A DNA stretch of 64,000 bases, taken from NCBI GenBank assembly GCA_015062045.1, contig SUVJ01000001.1, positions 1 to 64,000 of the forward strand, given 5' to 3'. The notes beneath the pieces are model-generated. The model made no database searches, was not told where the DNA came from, and saw only the letters and a program-made list of their open reading frames with translations. Source of the DNA: Akkermansiaceae bacterium. Lineage in GTDB: Bacteria > Verrucomicrobiota > Verrucomicrobiia > Verrucomicrobiales > Akkermansiaceae. Positions 1-9,551 of this stretch are shown here, piece by piece. Every line of letters begins with the position of its first letter. The first letter of the stretch is position 1. Made by a program: the position numbers and the translations under genes.

Positions 1-8
1 CCTTCGAC

Positions 9-3000
9 ATGAGCAACGGTGCCGTGTACAGCATCACCTCCCCCGAGGGTCGCAAGGTAACGGCTACCGACCGTGCTCTGCATGTGCAGACGCAGTTTGA
101 CGGCGATGGCAACCTGCTTTCCTGCGCTTCCGCTGAGGCGAAGCTCGTGTGCGCCACCGCCGATAATGGCGACTTGCAGCTCGATTGGTTCACGCCCGAT
201 GCTGAGGAGGATGCTACGCCGTTCAAGCAAGAGACGATTCAGCGCAACGGCAACGACACCACGCTCACCCGTCAGCAGACAGGACGCGACCCGCACAGCC
301 TTGTACGTTCGGAATCCAACGGCGTTGTTACTATCACCAAGGGCGCAGGCGATGAAGCTATCGTTCACCGCTGTGAAACCACCTACCCCATGAATGGTCT
401 CATGGTGCGCACGGAGTCGGTTTACTTCGCTGCTACTCCCGATAATGTTGCATCTTGCACGCGTTCGGTGTATAACTACTCGGATGCCGGTTGGCAGCTG
501 TATTCCGTGACGGAGGGTTTTGGCTCCGATGTAGCCCGCAGCACAAGCTATATCTACAACAGCAACCGTCTTGCCAAGATTCAGCATCATGATGGCAGCT
601 ATACGGAGTATGAGCATGATTCCTTCGGGCGTACCACCATGCAGAAATCCCCTTGGGGAGCAAGCCTTGCCAAGGTGACTCGCACCACGTATGCAGAGGC
701 TCGCTTCTTTGATGTTCGCCCGGCATCTGTAACGGCGTACCATGTGAATGCTTCCGGCGCAGAAGTGCTGTTCCGCAATACCGCGCACAGCTACGAGGAA
801 TCCGCTGAGCTGGAGCGTGTCACCACCACGGTAACGGCAGGTGGCAGCTCTCAGCAGCAGATGAGCATTGAGGAAACTTTCGGCACCGCTCCCACCTATG
901 CCTACGCAGCAGGCAAGCCGAAGTTCTCGCAAGGTATTGACGGCGTGCAGACTGTCCACGAGTACGAGGCTACGACCGAGCATGGGGCTATCCACAAGCA
1001 TACCTCCATTACCAAAGCCAGCGGTGAGTTGGTAGCAGCTCAGAGCCGCAAGAGCGAGAGCTTTATCGCAGCCAATGATACTACCACCTTTGAACAGGAA
1101 AGCATTTGGAACGGCTCGCAGTGGTTGCTTTTGGATACTACTGCTTACGAGTACGACGAGCAACAGCGTGTAACCAAGACCACGCGTGGCAATGGTCGAT
1201 TCAGTACAACCACGTGGATGTGCTGCGGGCGCCTGAGTGAGACGGATGAGGACGGCGTTACCTCCACCTACGCCTACGACTCTGCCCGCCAGCTCACGGA
1301 AATTTCCCGCGAGGAGGTGTACAACGGAGAGACGTGTATCACACCGGAAACCATCACGGAGTTCACCCGCGATGCTGCCGGGCGTGTACTCGCCACCACT
1401 CGCCGCATCGGTGCTATGGAAACAACGGAATCCGCGGAGTTTGACTCCTTGGGACGCGTCACCAAACAGACGGATGTACTCGGACGCGTAACGACGACGG
1501 AGTACAGCGCGGATGGTCTCACCACCACGGTGACGACTCCCGCAGGTGCCACATCCATCACCACCCGCAATGTGGATGGCTCCACGGCAAGCATCAGTGG
1601 TACTGCCCAGCGTTCTCTTGTGTATGTATATGACCTCAACGGGAACTCCCTCCGCACCACTACCAAGCTGGCGGATGGCACGACCATCGCCCAGAGCATT
1701 GTCAACGGCTTCGGGCAGACTACCGTGCAGGCTCAAGCAAGCACTACGGGCTTTATCTACTCCCGCAGCGAGTTTAACGCTAGGGGGCAGTTGGTGAAGC
1801 AGTATCAGGACACCGGGTGGAACACCGCCAAGACCGCTGCAGCGCTCTACGAGTACGACTGCTTCGGCAACGTGAGCAAGCAGACGCTTGCCCTGGCCGA
1901 TTCTCCCACCAAGGATAACTCCCCGGTGGTAGAAATGGCCTACAGTGTAGAATCGGCAGAGGATGGCGTGTTCAGCGTCACCACGCAAACCCGATACAAT
2001 GCAGCAGGGGAGCCGCTGAATGCTATGCAAAAGCAGCTGATTTCTCAGCTTTCCGACACGCTGGCAAGCAAGAGCATCAGCACGGATGAACGAGGCAACA
2101 GCGCGACCGAGTGGAGTGAGTTCACCGCTCCTTCCAAGGTGACAAGCTACAGCACCGTTCCTACCTCGGAAATTGTAGCAGAGGCGGTTTCTGTAGATGG
2201 GTTCACCACCTCTCAGAAGGACTATGCCGGCATCACAAACTCCGCCTCCCGCAGCTACACAGCCACGGGTATGATTCTGGTGCAGGTGGATGGCCGTGGC
2301 AATGCGACAACGACCGCAACCGACCTTGCAGGGCGCACCATCAGCGTGACGGATGCCACCGGTGCGGTGACAACGACGGCCTATGACGCTGCTCACGACC
2401 TTCCCTCCGTGGTAACAGACGCCATGGGCAACACCGCCTGCTACAAGTACGACCACCGCGGACGCAAGATTGCGGAATGGGGTACGGCCCTGCAGCCCGC
2501 TTGCTTCGATTACGATGACATGGACAATATGACCATGATGATGACATTCCGAGGCACACCCGAAACGAATGCGGATGGATCTCCAAGCCAAAGCGGAGAA
2601 GTCGCGGCAGCTGGCGATGTAACAACTTGGAGTTTCCACCCCGCCACTGGGCTGGAACTGAGCAAGACCTACGCTGATGGATCAACTGTAGTGAAAACCT
2701 ATGATGCCTACAACCGCCTCGCAACCGAGACGGATGCACGAGGCAACGTCAAGACGTATGCCTACGAGCACGCTCGAGGTCTGCACCTCGGCACGACATA
2801 TATCGTAGCAGCTGGCACTGCGGAAACTTCTTCTCACAGCTATTCTTACAATCACCTCGGTCTGTTGACGCAGGTCGTGGATGATGCAGGTACGCGAAGC
2901 TATGGCTATAACACTTACGGAGAACGCGAAAGCGATTCCCTCACGGTGGATGGTGATGTTCACATCATTACGGAAAATCGTGATACTTTTGGTCGCTCAA

Positions 3001-5141
3001 TTGGCTACACCTACTCCAAGAACGGCTCAGTTCAACAGACTGTTAGCACCGGCTATGGTGACGACGGGCGTATTAGCTCGGCTGGCTTCTTGCACGGAGG
3101 AGCAGAAAAAAACTTCGGCTACACCTACCTCGCAGGTACCAATCTGCTGCAGGTGCTCACCAAGCCGAACGGCATGACGCTCACGCAGACCTACGAGGCA
3201 ACCCGTAATCTTCTCACCGGCATGGCTTATCATCGCAGCAGCACCCTCGTGGCTCAGCGCACCTACACATACGACATTCTCGGTCGACCCATCACCCGCA
3301 ACACCGCACGACAAGGCAAAGTGGTAAACGATACATTCATCCATACCACCCGCTCCGAGCTGGCGAGCGCCAATGTCAACAGTGTAGACTACACTTACAA
3401 TTACGACAACATCGGGAACCGCACCTACACGATCAAAGAGAGCTCCAACATAGTAAATAGCACGGAATACTCAGCCAATGAACTGAATCAATACACTGCC
3501 ATTACGGAAAACGGAGCACCTGCTTTCGCTCCCCAATTCGATATAGATGGTAACCAAATTCTCATCCAAACTGAAACAGGCATTTGGACAACTAACTACA
3601 ACGCAGAAAACCGACCCGTCAGCTTTACCAAGAGCGAAAGCAATACCGTCGTAGAATGCGCGTACGACTCACAAGGTCGTCGCTCGTATAAGAAGGTGAT
3701 AACCAACGGTACTGTAACACTCCACCAGCGTTACATCTACCGGGGCTACCTGCAAATCGCCTGCATCGACCTCACCCGTAGTCACCACCCGGCTATTTGG
3801 TTCATCACCTGGGATCCGACACAGAATTTGGGTACCCGACCTCTTGCAATTCAAAAGGATGGCACATGGTATACGTACGGCTTTGATATCACAAAAAATG
3901 TGAGTGAAATCTTTTCCTCAAATGGTTACATTTCTACCATTTATTCATATACTCCTTACGGATCAGTTTTCGCTACCGGAAGCGTCTCCCAGCCTATTCA
4001 GTGGAGTAGTGAAATTTACGATAGCGACTTAAACCTAACATATTATAACTATAGGTATTATAATCCTTTAGACGGCAGATGGATAAATAGAGATTACCTT
4101 TCATATACTAATATGTACACATATGCAGCCCAAAATCCTCTCTTAATGGTAGATGTATTGGGATTGGCTCATCTTGATTATCATTTGAAAGTAGCTAGAG
4201 GATTTATAAATGATAATTATAACAATCTATCATCTAATGATAAAATAAATTTTGAATTTGGGAGCATTCTTCCAGATTTTCCTGATTTGGCGCAGCTGAA
4301 CAAAGCAGAAAGCCTAAAGAACGGTTTAATAACGATTCTTAAAAACAACTCATATGTAGCGGATATTGCAAAGCAAAGCATTTCTTATGCAGATAAAGGC
4401 ATTTCTTATATAAATGAAGGCCTTATCAAGGCAAATAATTTATTAAGCTCGAATATTAAGCCTATCCCAAGTATTCAAGATAATATCACAAAAATGGAAA
4501 AGGTTATAACGAGTTTACCAGATTTTAGAGGCGTTGTTATTAAATTGGTAGATGAAAATATAAACGATGAAAAAAGAAATTCACCCCCAAATTTTGCGCA
4601 AGAAGCTTTATCTAAGATGAAAATGGCTCTTTACAAAGGGATAGAAGCCCAATTTGGTTATTCTGTCGCAGATACTGATGCTTTTGTAGGAAAATTAGTT
4701 CAAAAGTTTTTGCAGCATATGACAGAATACACCCAAAATTTAACCCTTCGATCCCATTTCGGTGATCTAGCATATTGGCATGCAATGAAAAGCAGACCAG
4801 ACGAGCCCAAGCGTTTTACTAAAAGTCTAATCATAAAAGAAATAGGAAATAGACTTAAATCAGGTGGCTACCAGTGTTGGCAAAACTTAGGCTTTGTTTT
4901 ACATATTTTAACAGATCTCCATACAAAATCGCATGCAGATGGAATTATGTATATGGATAAGTTGAAAATTAAACAATTTTACTATTATCCAAACCAGGAT
5001 TCAAACGAACACGCAAGATTAGATAGCTTAGGAGATGCTGAAATTGAAAACAGCAAAAACATAATGACAAAAATTATGAAATATAGAAACAATTTTAATG
5101 CTGTAAGGTTAGTTCTCAATTCATATATTGATATAAGCTGA
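9..5141 (+). CDS. RHS/YD-repeat polymorphic toxin-like protein; probably continues 5' of the window; variable C-terminal domain from ~4171
   Basis: Many YD-type repeats (e.g. YEYDSFGRTT, YDSQGRRSYKK), conserved RHS core end 'YYNYRYYNPLDGRWINRDYLSYTNMYTYAAQNPLLMVDVLGL', then an AT-rich non-repeat C-terminus. The ORF begins at the window edge without a visible RBS. Confidence 0.93.
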   Translation: MSNGAVYSITSPEGRKVTATDRALHVQTQFDGDGNLLSCASAEAKLVCATADNGDLQLDWFTPDAEEDATPFKQETIQRNGNDTTLTRQQTGRDPHSLVRSESNGVVTITKGAGDEAIVHRCETTYPMNGLMVRTESVYFAATPDNVASCTRSVYNYSDAGWQLYSVTEGFGSDVARSTSYIYNSNRLAKIQHHDGSYTEYEHDSFGRTTMQKSPWGASLAKVTRTTYAEARFFDVRPASVTAYHVNASGAEVLFRNTAHSYEESAELERVTTTVTAGGSSQQQMSIEETFGTAPTYAYAAGKPKFSQGIDGVQTVHEYEATTEHGAIHKHTSITKASGELVAAQSRKSESFIAANDTTTFEQESIWNGSQWLLLDTTAYEYDEQQRVTKTTRGNGRFSTTTWMCCGRLSETDEDGVTSTYAYDSARQLTEISREEVYNGETCITPETITEFTRDAAGRVLATTRRIGAMETTESAEFDSLGRVTKQTDVLGRVTTTEYSADGLTTTVTTPAGATSITTRNVDGSTASISGTAQRSLVYVYDLNGNSLRTTTKLADGTTIAQSIVNGFGQTTVQAQASTTGFIYSRSEFNARGQLVKQYQDTGWNTAKTAAALYEYDCFGNVSKQTLALADSPTKDNSPVVEMAYSVESAEDGVFSVTTQTRYNAAGEPLNAMQKQLISQLSDTLASKSISTDERGNSATEWSEFTAPSKVTSYSTVPTSEIVAEAVSVDGFTTSQKDYAGITNSASRSYTATGMILVQVDGRGNATTTATDLAGRTISVTDATGAVTTTAYDAAHDLPSVVTDAMGNTACYKYDHRGRKIAEWGTALQPACFDYDDMDNMTMMMTFRGTPETNADGSPSQSGEVAAAGDVTTWSFHPATGLELSKTYADGSTVVKTYDAYNRLATETDARGNVKTYAYEHARGLHLGTTYIVAAGTAETSSHSYSYNHLGLLTQVVDDAGTRSYGYNTYGERESDSLTVDGDVHIITENRDTFGRSIGYTYSKNGSVQQTVSTGYGDDGRISSAGFLHGGAEKNFGYTYLAGTNLLQVLTKPNGMTLTQTYEATRNLLTGMAYHRSSTLVAQRTYTYDILGRPITRNTARQGKVVNDTFIHTTRSELASANVNSVDYTYNYDNIGNRTYTIKESSNIVNSTEYSANELNQYTAITENGAPAFAPQFDIDGNQILIQTETGIWTTNYNAENRPVSFTKSESNTVVECAYDSQGRRSYKKVITNGTVTLHQRYIYRGYLQIACIDLTRSHHPAIWFITWDPTQNLGTRPLAIQKDGTWYTYGFDITKNVSEIFSSNGYISTIYSYTPYGSVFATGSVSQPIQWSSEIYDSDLNLTYYNYRYYNPLDGRWINRDYLSYTNMYTYAAQNPLLMVDVLGLAHLDYHLKVARGFINDNYNNLSSNDKINFEFGSILPDFPDLAQLNKAESLKNGLITILKNNSYVADIAKQSISYADKGISYINEGLIKANNLLSSNIKPIPSIQDNITKMEKVITSLPDFRGVVIKLVDENINDEKRNSPPNFAQEALSKMKMALYKGIEAQFGYSVADTDAFVGKLVQKFLQHMTEYTQNLTLRSHFGDLAYWHAMKSRPDEPKRFTKSLIIKEIGNRLKSGGYQCWQNLGFVLHILTDLHTKSHADGIMYMDKLKIKQFYYYPNQDSNEHARLDSLGDAEIENSKNIMTKIMKYRNNFNAVRLVLNSYIDIS

Positions 5142-5161
5142 ACAATATTAAGAAGAATTGA

Positions 5162-5254
5162 GTAGGGGGGCGAAAGCCTCCCTACGTAAGCATTTAACCA
5201 ACATCCATATATACAAGAGTGCGATAATGTGAATCTATGTTCACGTTATCGCAC
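5162..5254. terminator. Two stem-loops between convergent rhs and ankyrin genes
   Basis: gtaggggggcgaaagcctccctac (5162-5184) and gtgcgataatgtgaa-tctatg-ttcacgttatcgcac (5219-5254). Confidence 0.6.
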
Positions 5255-5394
5255 AATACCATTGCATATTCCATAAAAAAGCCATTAACTTGCTTCAGGG
5301 AAAGTTCCGTCAGCAAGGCGTCATAGCTAACCAGTTGAACCTGACTATGCAGAAGGGGAGCTTTTTCATTTATATTAACAAAACGGCATATCCA

Positions 5395-7215
5395 TTAATG
5401 AGCCACGTTATAGACTCTCATAAGCTCCCAAAGATATCCGAACTTCTGTTGTTCCAGACGCAAAGCGTCTATGAAATCCGAGAGTTTTTTGAATCTTTCC
5501 CCATAGCTCATTAATATAAATTCTTCCATTACTCTGGTATGAGCAAGGCGCAAACCGTATTGCAAGGAGTTTTCTCCATTGCAGTTCCTTACAGAGACAT
5601 CGGCACCGGAGGAGATGAGTAACTCTATATTGGAATAAGAATCTTCCTCTGATAGGAGATATTTATCCGTCAAATGATGCAGAGCTGTATTTCCTTCAGT
5701 ATCTTGGGCATTTATATCGGCGCCATTCTCCAGTAGTAAGTGTATCAATTCCGTATTGGTAGGATAAACATACATGAGAGGTGTACACCCAAACTCATCA
5801 CGAGCGTTAGGATTTGCCCCTTTTGCAAATAATTGCTGTATTAACTCAACTGAAACGTCTCTTGTTTTTACTGCCTGTAATAACAAGTAATCAACTTCCT
5901 CAAACTTTGTACTTTGGTTAATAATAACTTCCGTCAAATCTGATACGTGTTCAACTAAGTACTTTATGTGACAAGGAAAAATCTCATCAACAGAAACCCA
6001 ATTATGTAAAACAGTGTTAAAATCGTCTTCTGTTTGAATTGCATAAATGGTATCTCTCAGATCTACAGTTGAATCTACAGCTCCATGCTTTAGTAAGAGA
6101 TTCACGATGGGGATACTTCGAGCATGGTATACCGCATGATACAAAGCCGATACTGGCTTACCTTTTTCATACGCTCTGTCGAGCCGAGTTTTATAAAAAG
6201 ATGATTGTATATTCGGATTGGCTCCATGTTCAAGTAGTAAACGAACCATTGGAACATTATTCCATAATATAGCTTCAATTAAAATGGGTCTACCAAAGGG
6301 AATATCATTCAATCTTTCTTTGGATAGATGCAATAATCTTGTCGCTTCTGGCTCAGAATAGGTAAAGGGCATTGCCATATCCCTTAATTTAAGCATATCA
6401 TCAGATGGCTGCATTTCTCGAAGTTGTATTGACGTCAAGCCTTGTTTATTGCTCAATGTTCTATCAGCCCCCAAACTGATAAGAGTTTCGCAAACATCAT
6501 CTCGACCAAACTGTGAGGCAATCATCAATGGAGACATGCCTTCATTATTAACTGCATTGATATCGACACCTTCGCATACAAGCAATGGTATTACATGTTC
6601 ACACCCCGGGCGCATTGCTGCAATGTGCAAGACCGTATCCCCCGTTTGTGTTCTCACATGTATGTTTGCACCATGACGAATTAATAACTCAACCATACGT
6701 CCCGGCAAAGTTTTGCCATCTTGGGCATCGTCAATGCCAATTGAAGCAGCCTCTAATATAGCAATAATTCTTTCATTTCCCTGTCGGATTTCAGAATTCG
6801 GATTCCCTTCACTCTCAAGAAGTTTTTGCAACAAGTCAATGCGGCGTCCCTGAATTGCTGCTAAAACAACTTCATCTGATGGATTGCCGCCAGAAGAAAG
6901 TAACATTTCTAAAATCCGCGTTGAAATACGATTTTGAACAACATATGACAACAAAGTGCAACTTTCCCCGCTTGCCAATTCAAGTTGCACATTGGGAGAG
7001 ATACCACTCTTGAGCAGCTTAGATACAATATCCTCCGCTCCATATACACATGCAATCGCAAGCTGCTGTTCAGGAAGCAACTCTAATTCCGAGGTCGTCT
7101 CTTGCGGATTATGAGTTGATGGTAAAGAAGAATTCATACAAGCACTCGAATTTCCGACCATAGAAAAAAAGATACACACACCCATTACTAAATAGAAACA
7201 ACGACTCGTCAGCAT
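5395..7215 (-). CDS. Ankyrin-repeat protein with N-terminal signal/lipoprotein-like segment (ORF open to 7350; Met at 7215 gives a plausible signal peptide)
   Basis: Repeated ankyrin consensus (TGDTVLHIAAMRPG, EGMSPLMIASQFGRDDVCETLISLGAD, EGNTALHHLTDKY); N-terminus MLTSRCFYLVMGVCIFFSMVGNSSAC. Confidence 0.85.
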   Translation of the reverse strand: MLTSRCFYLVMGVCIFFSMVGNSSACMNSSLPSTHNPQETTSELELLPEQQLAIACVYGAEDIVSKLLKSGISPNVQLELASGESCTLLSYVVQNRISTRILEMLLSSGGNPSDEVVLAAIQGRRIDLLQKLLESEGNPNSEIRQGNERIIAILEAASIGIDDAQDGKTLPGRMVELLIRHGANIHVRTQTGDTVLHIAAMRPGCEHVIPLLVCEGVDINAVNNEGMSPLMIASQFGRDDVCETLISLGADRTLSNKQGLTSIQLREMQPSDDMLKLRDMAMPFTYSEPEATRLLHLSKERLNDIPFGRPILIEAILWNNVPMVRLLLEHGANPNIQSSFYKTRLDRAYEKGKPVSALYHAVYHARSIPIVNLLLKHGAVDSTVDLRDTIYAIQTEDDFNTVLHNWVSVDEIFPCHIKYLVEHVSDLTEVIINQSTKFEEVDYLLLQAVKTRDVSVELIQQLFAKGANPNARDEFGCTPLMYVYPTNTELIHLLLENGADINAQDTEGNTALHHLTDKYLLSEEDSYSNIELLISSGADVSVRNCNGENSLQYGLRLAHTRVMEEFILMSYGERFKKLSDFIDALRLEQQKFGYLWELMRVYNVAH

Positions 7216-7678
7216 ATTTAAAGTCATCAATAAAACATTTACACAGCGACGCAGTCGACTAAAAGTTGAACCATTTACACTAAGATTTCTATCCACGATT
7301 GATGTCATCATAACTGCAAGATATTGAGGTGCGCTCCGTTTTCTGACCACCGGCGATGTAGTTTAAGGAATTTCTGAGCCGCTGCTTGGAGCTATGGTTA
7401 GATTACTGTTTTTTGAGTTTATTGTCAATCCTAATTTTTTTGCGATTTTGAAGCGAAGGCGTGGGCGTGTCGCGCGTAGCGCGACCCCGGAGCGACAAGA
7501 ACCGGGATACTTAAGCTCATCCGCTCTCATGCGGGTATTTTACCACCGTAAATCATCGGCTACTAGACAAATTGTATCGTAACTGTCATAGCGTCATGTA
7601 TAAGCGACAGATTATCAGGCAGAATGAAACGATGCAGCACAGAGAAAAGCCGGTGCTCAACCGGCTGAAAGGGGAGAT

Positions 7679-7846
7679 TTATTCACCCCGGCGCTTGGTA
7701 GGTAGCCCGAAGAAATTATTACCTCCGATTTGGTAGCCGGTGACTTTCCAACTGATATGGGTTAGGGTGGGGTAAATCCCATCTTCCCTCTTGTAGCCGC
7801 ATTCGTGTACATCTACCCGAGGCGGCCGCTCACCAGAATGCAACAT
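7679..7846 (-). CDS. Small uncharacterised ORF (55 aa), below the ORF-track cutoff
   Basis: ATG...TAA reading MLHSGERPPRVDVHECGYKREDGIYPTLTHISWKVTGYQIGGNNFFGLPTKRRGE. Confidence 0.3.
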   Translation of the reverse strand: MLHSGERPPRVDVHECGYKREDGIYPTLTHISWKVTGYQIGGNNFFGLPTKRRGE

Positions 7847-7893
7847 GTTTATCCCTAAATCACGTCATAAATCACCTCAATGAGAGCGCGAGC

Positions 7894-8070
7894 ACGTAAT
7901 GTTAACGAGTTTTGTAAAACGTTGGCAACAAGCACTTTCCGAAATTATCTGCAACCCGTTATGAGTCGAGCCGTATTTCGGAGTAATTTTCAGAAAACGG
8001 CATCAATTTTATAAGTCATTTATACGCAGTGTTTAAGAGTCGCTAAAATTCACAGTCACAAAAAGGCTAT
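7894..8070. repeat. Left copy of ~178-bp direct repeat flanking the RM-like cassette
   Basis: acgtaatgttaac...gttttgtaaaacgttg.caacaagc...caacccgttatgagtcgagccg...aattttcagaaaa.ggcatcaattt...cacagtcacaaaaaggctat aligns with 11548-11725. Confidence 0.88.
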
Positions 8071-8072
8071 TA

Positions 8073-8118
8073 TGGGAGCGGTCGTAACCAAGACAAAATG
8101 GTAACGACTGCTCCTTTT
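8073..8118 (+). terminator. Terminator-like hairpin directly after left direct repeat
   Basis: gggagcggtcgtaacc...ggtaacgactgctcc followed by a T-run. Confidence 0.65.
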
Positions 8119-8356
8119 TTGTGCCTTGATTTCAGCGGGTTATAAAATCGCAACTCATACGGAAAACCGACTTCCAGGGCTGATTTTGCATCCATTTTGC
8201 CCCCCGTCTTGCAGCCAAAAGGACTCGCTTAGACTCGTGCGGTTCCAGTCACATTACGTTTTTTACGCACATTTGTCTATTTGAAATTTAAGTAACACGA
8301 AATCAAAAGCGTATGATATAACTGTCAAAAAATAAGAGACTTTCGCATTTTTATAA

Positions 8357-8385
8357 TTGACAAAATTCGAATTTTTGCTTATACT
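8357..8385 (+). promoter_or_regulatory. Sigma70-type promoter upstream of C5 methyltransferase
   Basis: TTGACA (8357-8362), 17-nt spacer, TATACT (8380-8385). Confidence 0.7.
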
Positions 8386-8393
8386 CCCCTATC

Positions 8394-9542
8394 ATGAACG
8401 ACTGTACGGCATCCCCACCCTCTAAAAAAAGAGCCATAGAAAGCTTTTGTATGCCTCTTCTCGATTTGGAATTTCCAGAATCGAGCCATAATGCCGTGAC
8501 TAAAAAAAATAATGAAGAAGCCCCCAAGCTTATTTCGCTATTTTCTGGATGTGGAGGAATGGATTTGGGATTCGAAAAAGCTGGATTCAATATAACATGG
8601 GCAAATGATTTTGATTCGGATGCACAGGCTGTGTATTCGCTCAATATGGGTTATATCGATGGGAGAAATATCTTGGAGGTTGAGGAATCAGATATTCCTG
8701 ATGGAGACATATTAACTGCAGGTTTTCCCTGTCAGCCTTTTTCTAATGCAGGGAGTAGAAAAGGTGTACATGACTCTCGTGGGATGTTGTACAAGGAATG
8801 TCTTCGTATTATAGCAAAAAAGATGCCTAAAGTAATAGTTTTTGAAAACGTGAAAGGGCTACTCTCGACAAAATATATAGATGGCAGGAACTTAGCTGAT
8901 GTCATAGTCGAGGATTTATCAAAAATGAATAGTATTGGATACAATGTAGTGTATCAAATTGTTAATGCTGCAGACTATGGTGTTCCTCAAAATAGACAGC
9001 GAGTGTTTTTTGTCGGCATTCGTAAAGATATGAAAAAAACTTTCGTATTCCCTCGAAAGTTACAAAAAAACAAACTCACCTTGCGTCATGTATTAGAACT
9101 TCCCCAAAATGTCGATAATCAGGTTGATTGGCCCCTCTCTCCGCAAGCTTGTGAAATGATTTCGTATATACCGGAAGGCGGTTCATGGAAAGATGTTCCA
9201 TACGAACATTTAGCACCTCGCTTCAAGAAAATACGAGATGATATGAAAAAATATCATTCTCCTAATTTCTACCGCCGTTTTTCACGAGATGAAATATGCG
9301 GTACTATTACTGCTTCAGCGCAACCGGAGAATTGCGGGATTGTACATCCTACAAAAAATAGGCGCTATACCGTTCGTGAAATTGCTAGGATTCAAACTTT
9401 TCCTGATAATTTCCAGTTCATAACTGACACGCCAAAAAATATTACGGCAATGTACAAAGTTATTGGGAATGCCGTTCCTGTCAATCTTGCTTACAACATA
9501 GGAAAGGCTATTATGGAACAAATCTTCACTGAAGATAAATAA
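8394..9542 (+). CDS. DNA (cytosine-5-)-methyltransferase (alternative Met at 8451)
   Basis: Motifs SLFSGCGGMDLGFEKAGF (I), GFPCQPFSNAG (IV), ENVKGL (VI), QNRQRVFFVG (VIII) and C-terminal VIGNAVPVNLAYNIG (X). Confidence 0.95.
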   Translation: MNDCTASPPSKKRAIESFCMPLLDLEFPESSHNAVTKKNNEEAPKLISLFSGCGGMDLGFEKAGFNITWANDFDSDAQAVYSLNMGYIDGRNILEVEESDIPDGDILTAGFPCQPFSNAGSRKGVHDSRGMLYKECLRIIAKKMPKVIVFENVKGLLSTKYIDGRNLADVIVEDLSKMNSIGYNVVYQIVNAADYGVPQNRQRVFFVGIRKDMKKTFVFPRKLQKNKLTLRHVLELPQNVDNQVDWPLSPQACEMISYIPEGGSWKDVPYEHLAPRFKKIRDDMKKYHSPNFYRRFSRDEICGTITASAQPENCGIVHPTKNRRYTVREIARIQTFPDNFQFITDTPKNITAMYKVIGNAVPVNLAYNIGKAIMEQIFTEDK

Positions 9543-9551
9543 AAATCGGGC

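Noticed and set aside
7894-8070. tRNA or integrase att core in the 178-bp repeat
   Set aside because: No tRNA cloverleaf or 3' tRNA end recognised and no integrase gene nearby; left as a direct repeat of unknown origin.
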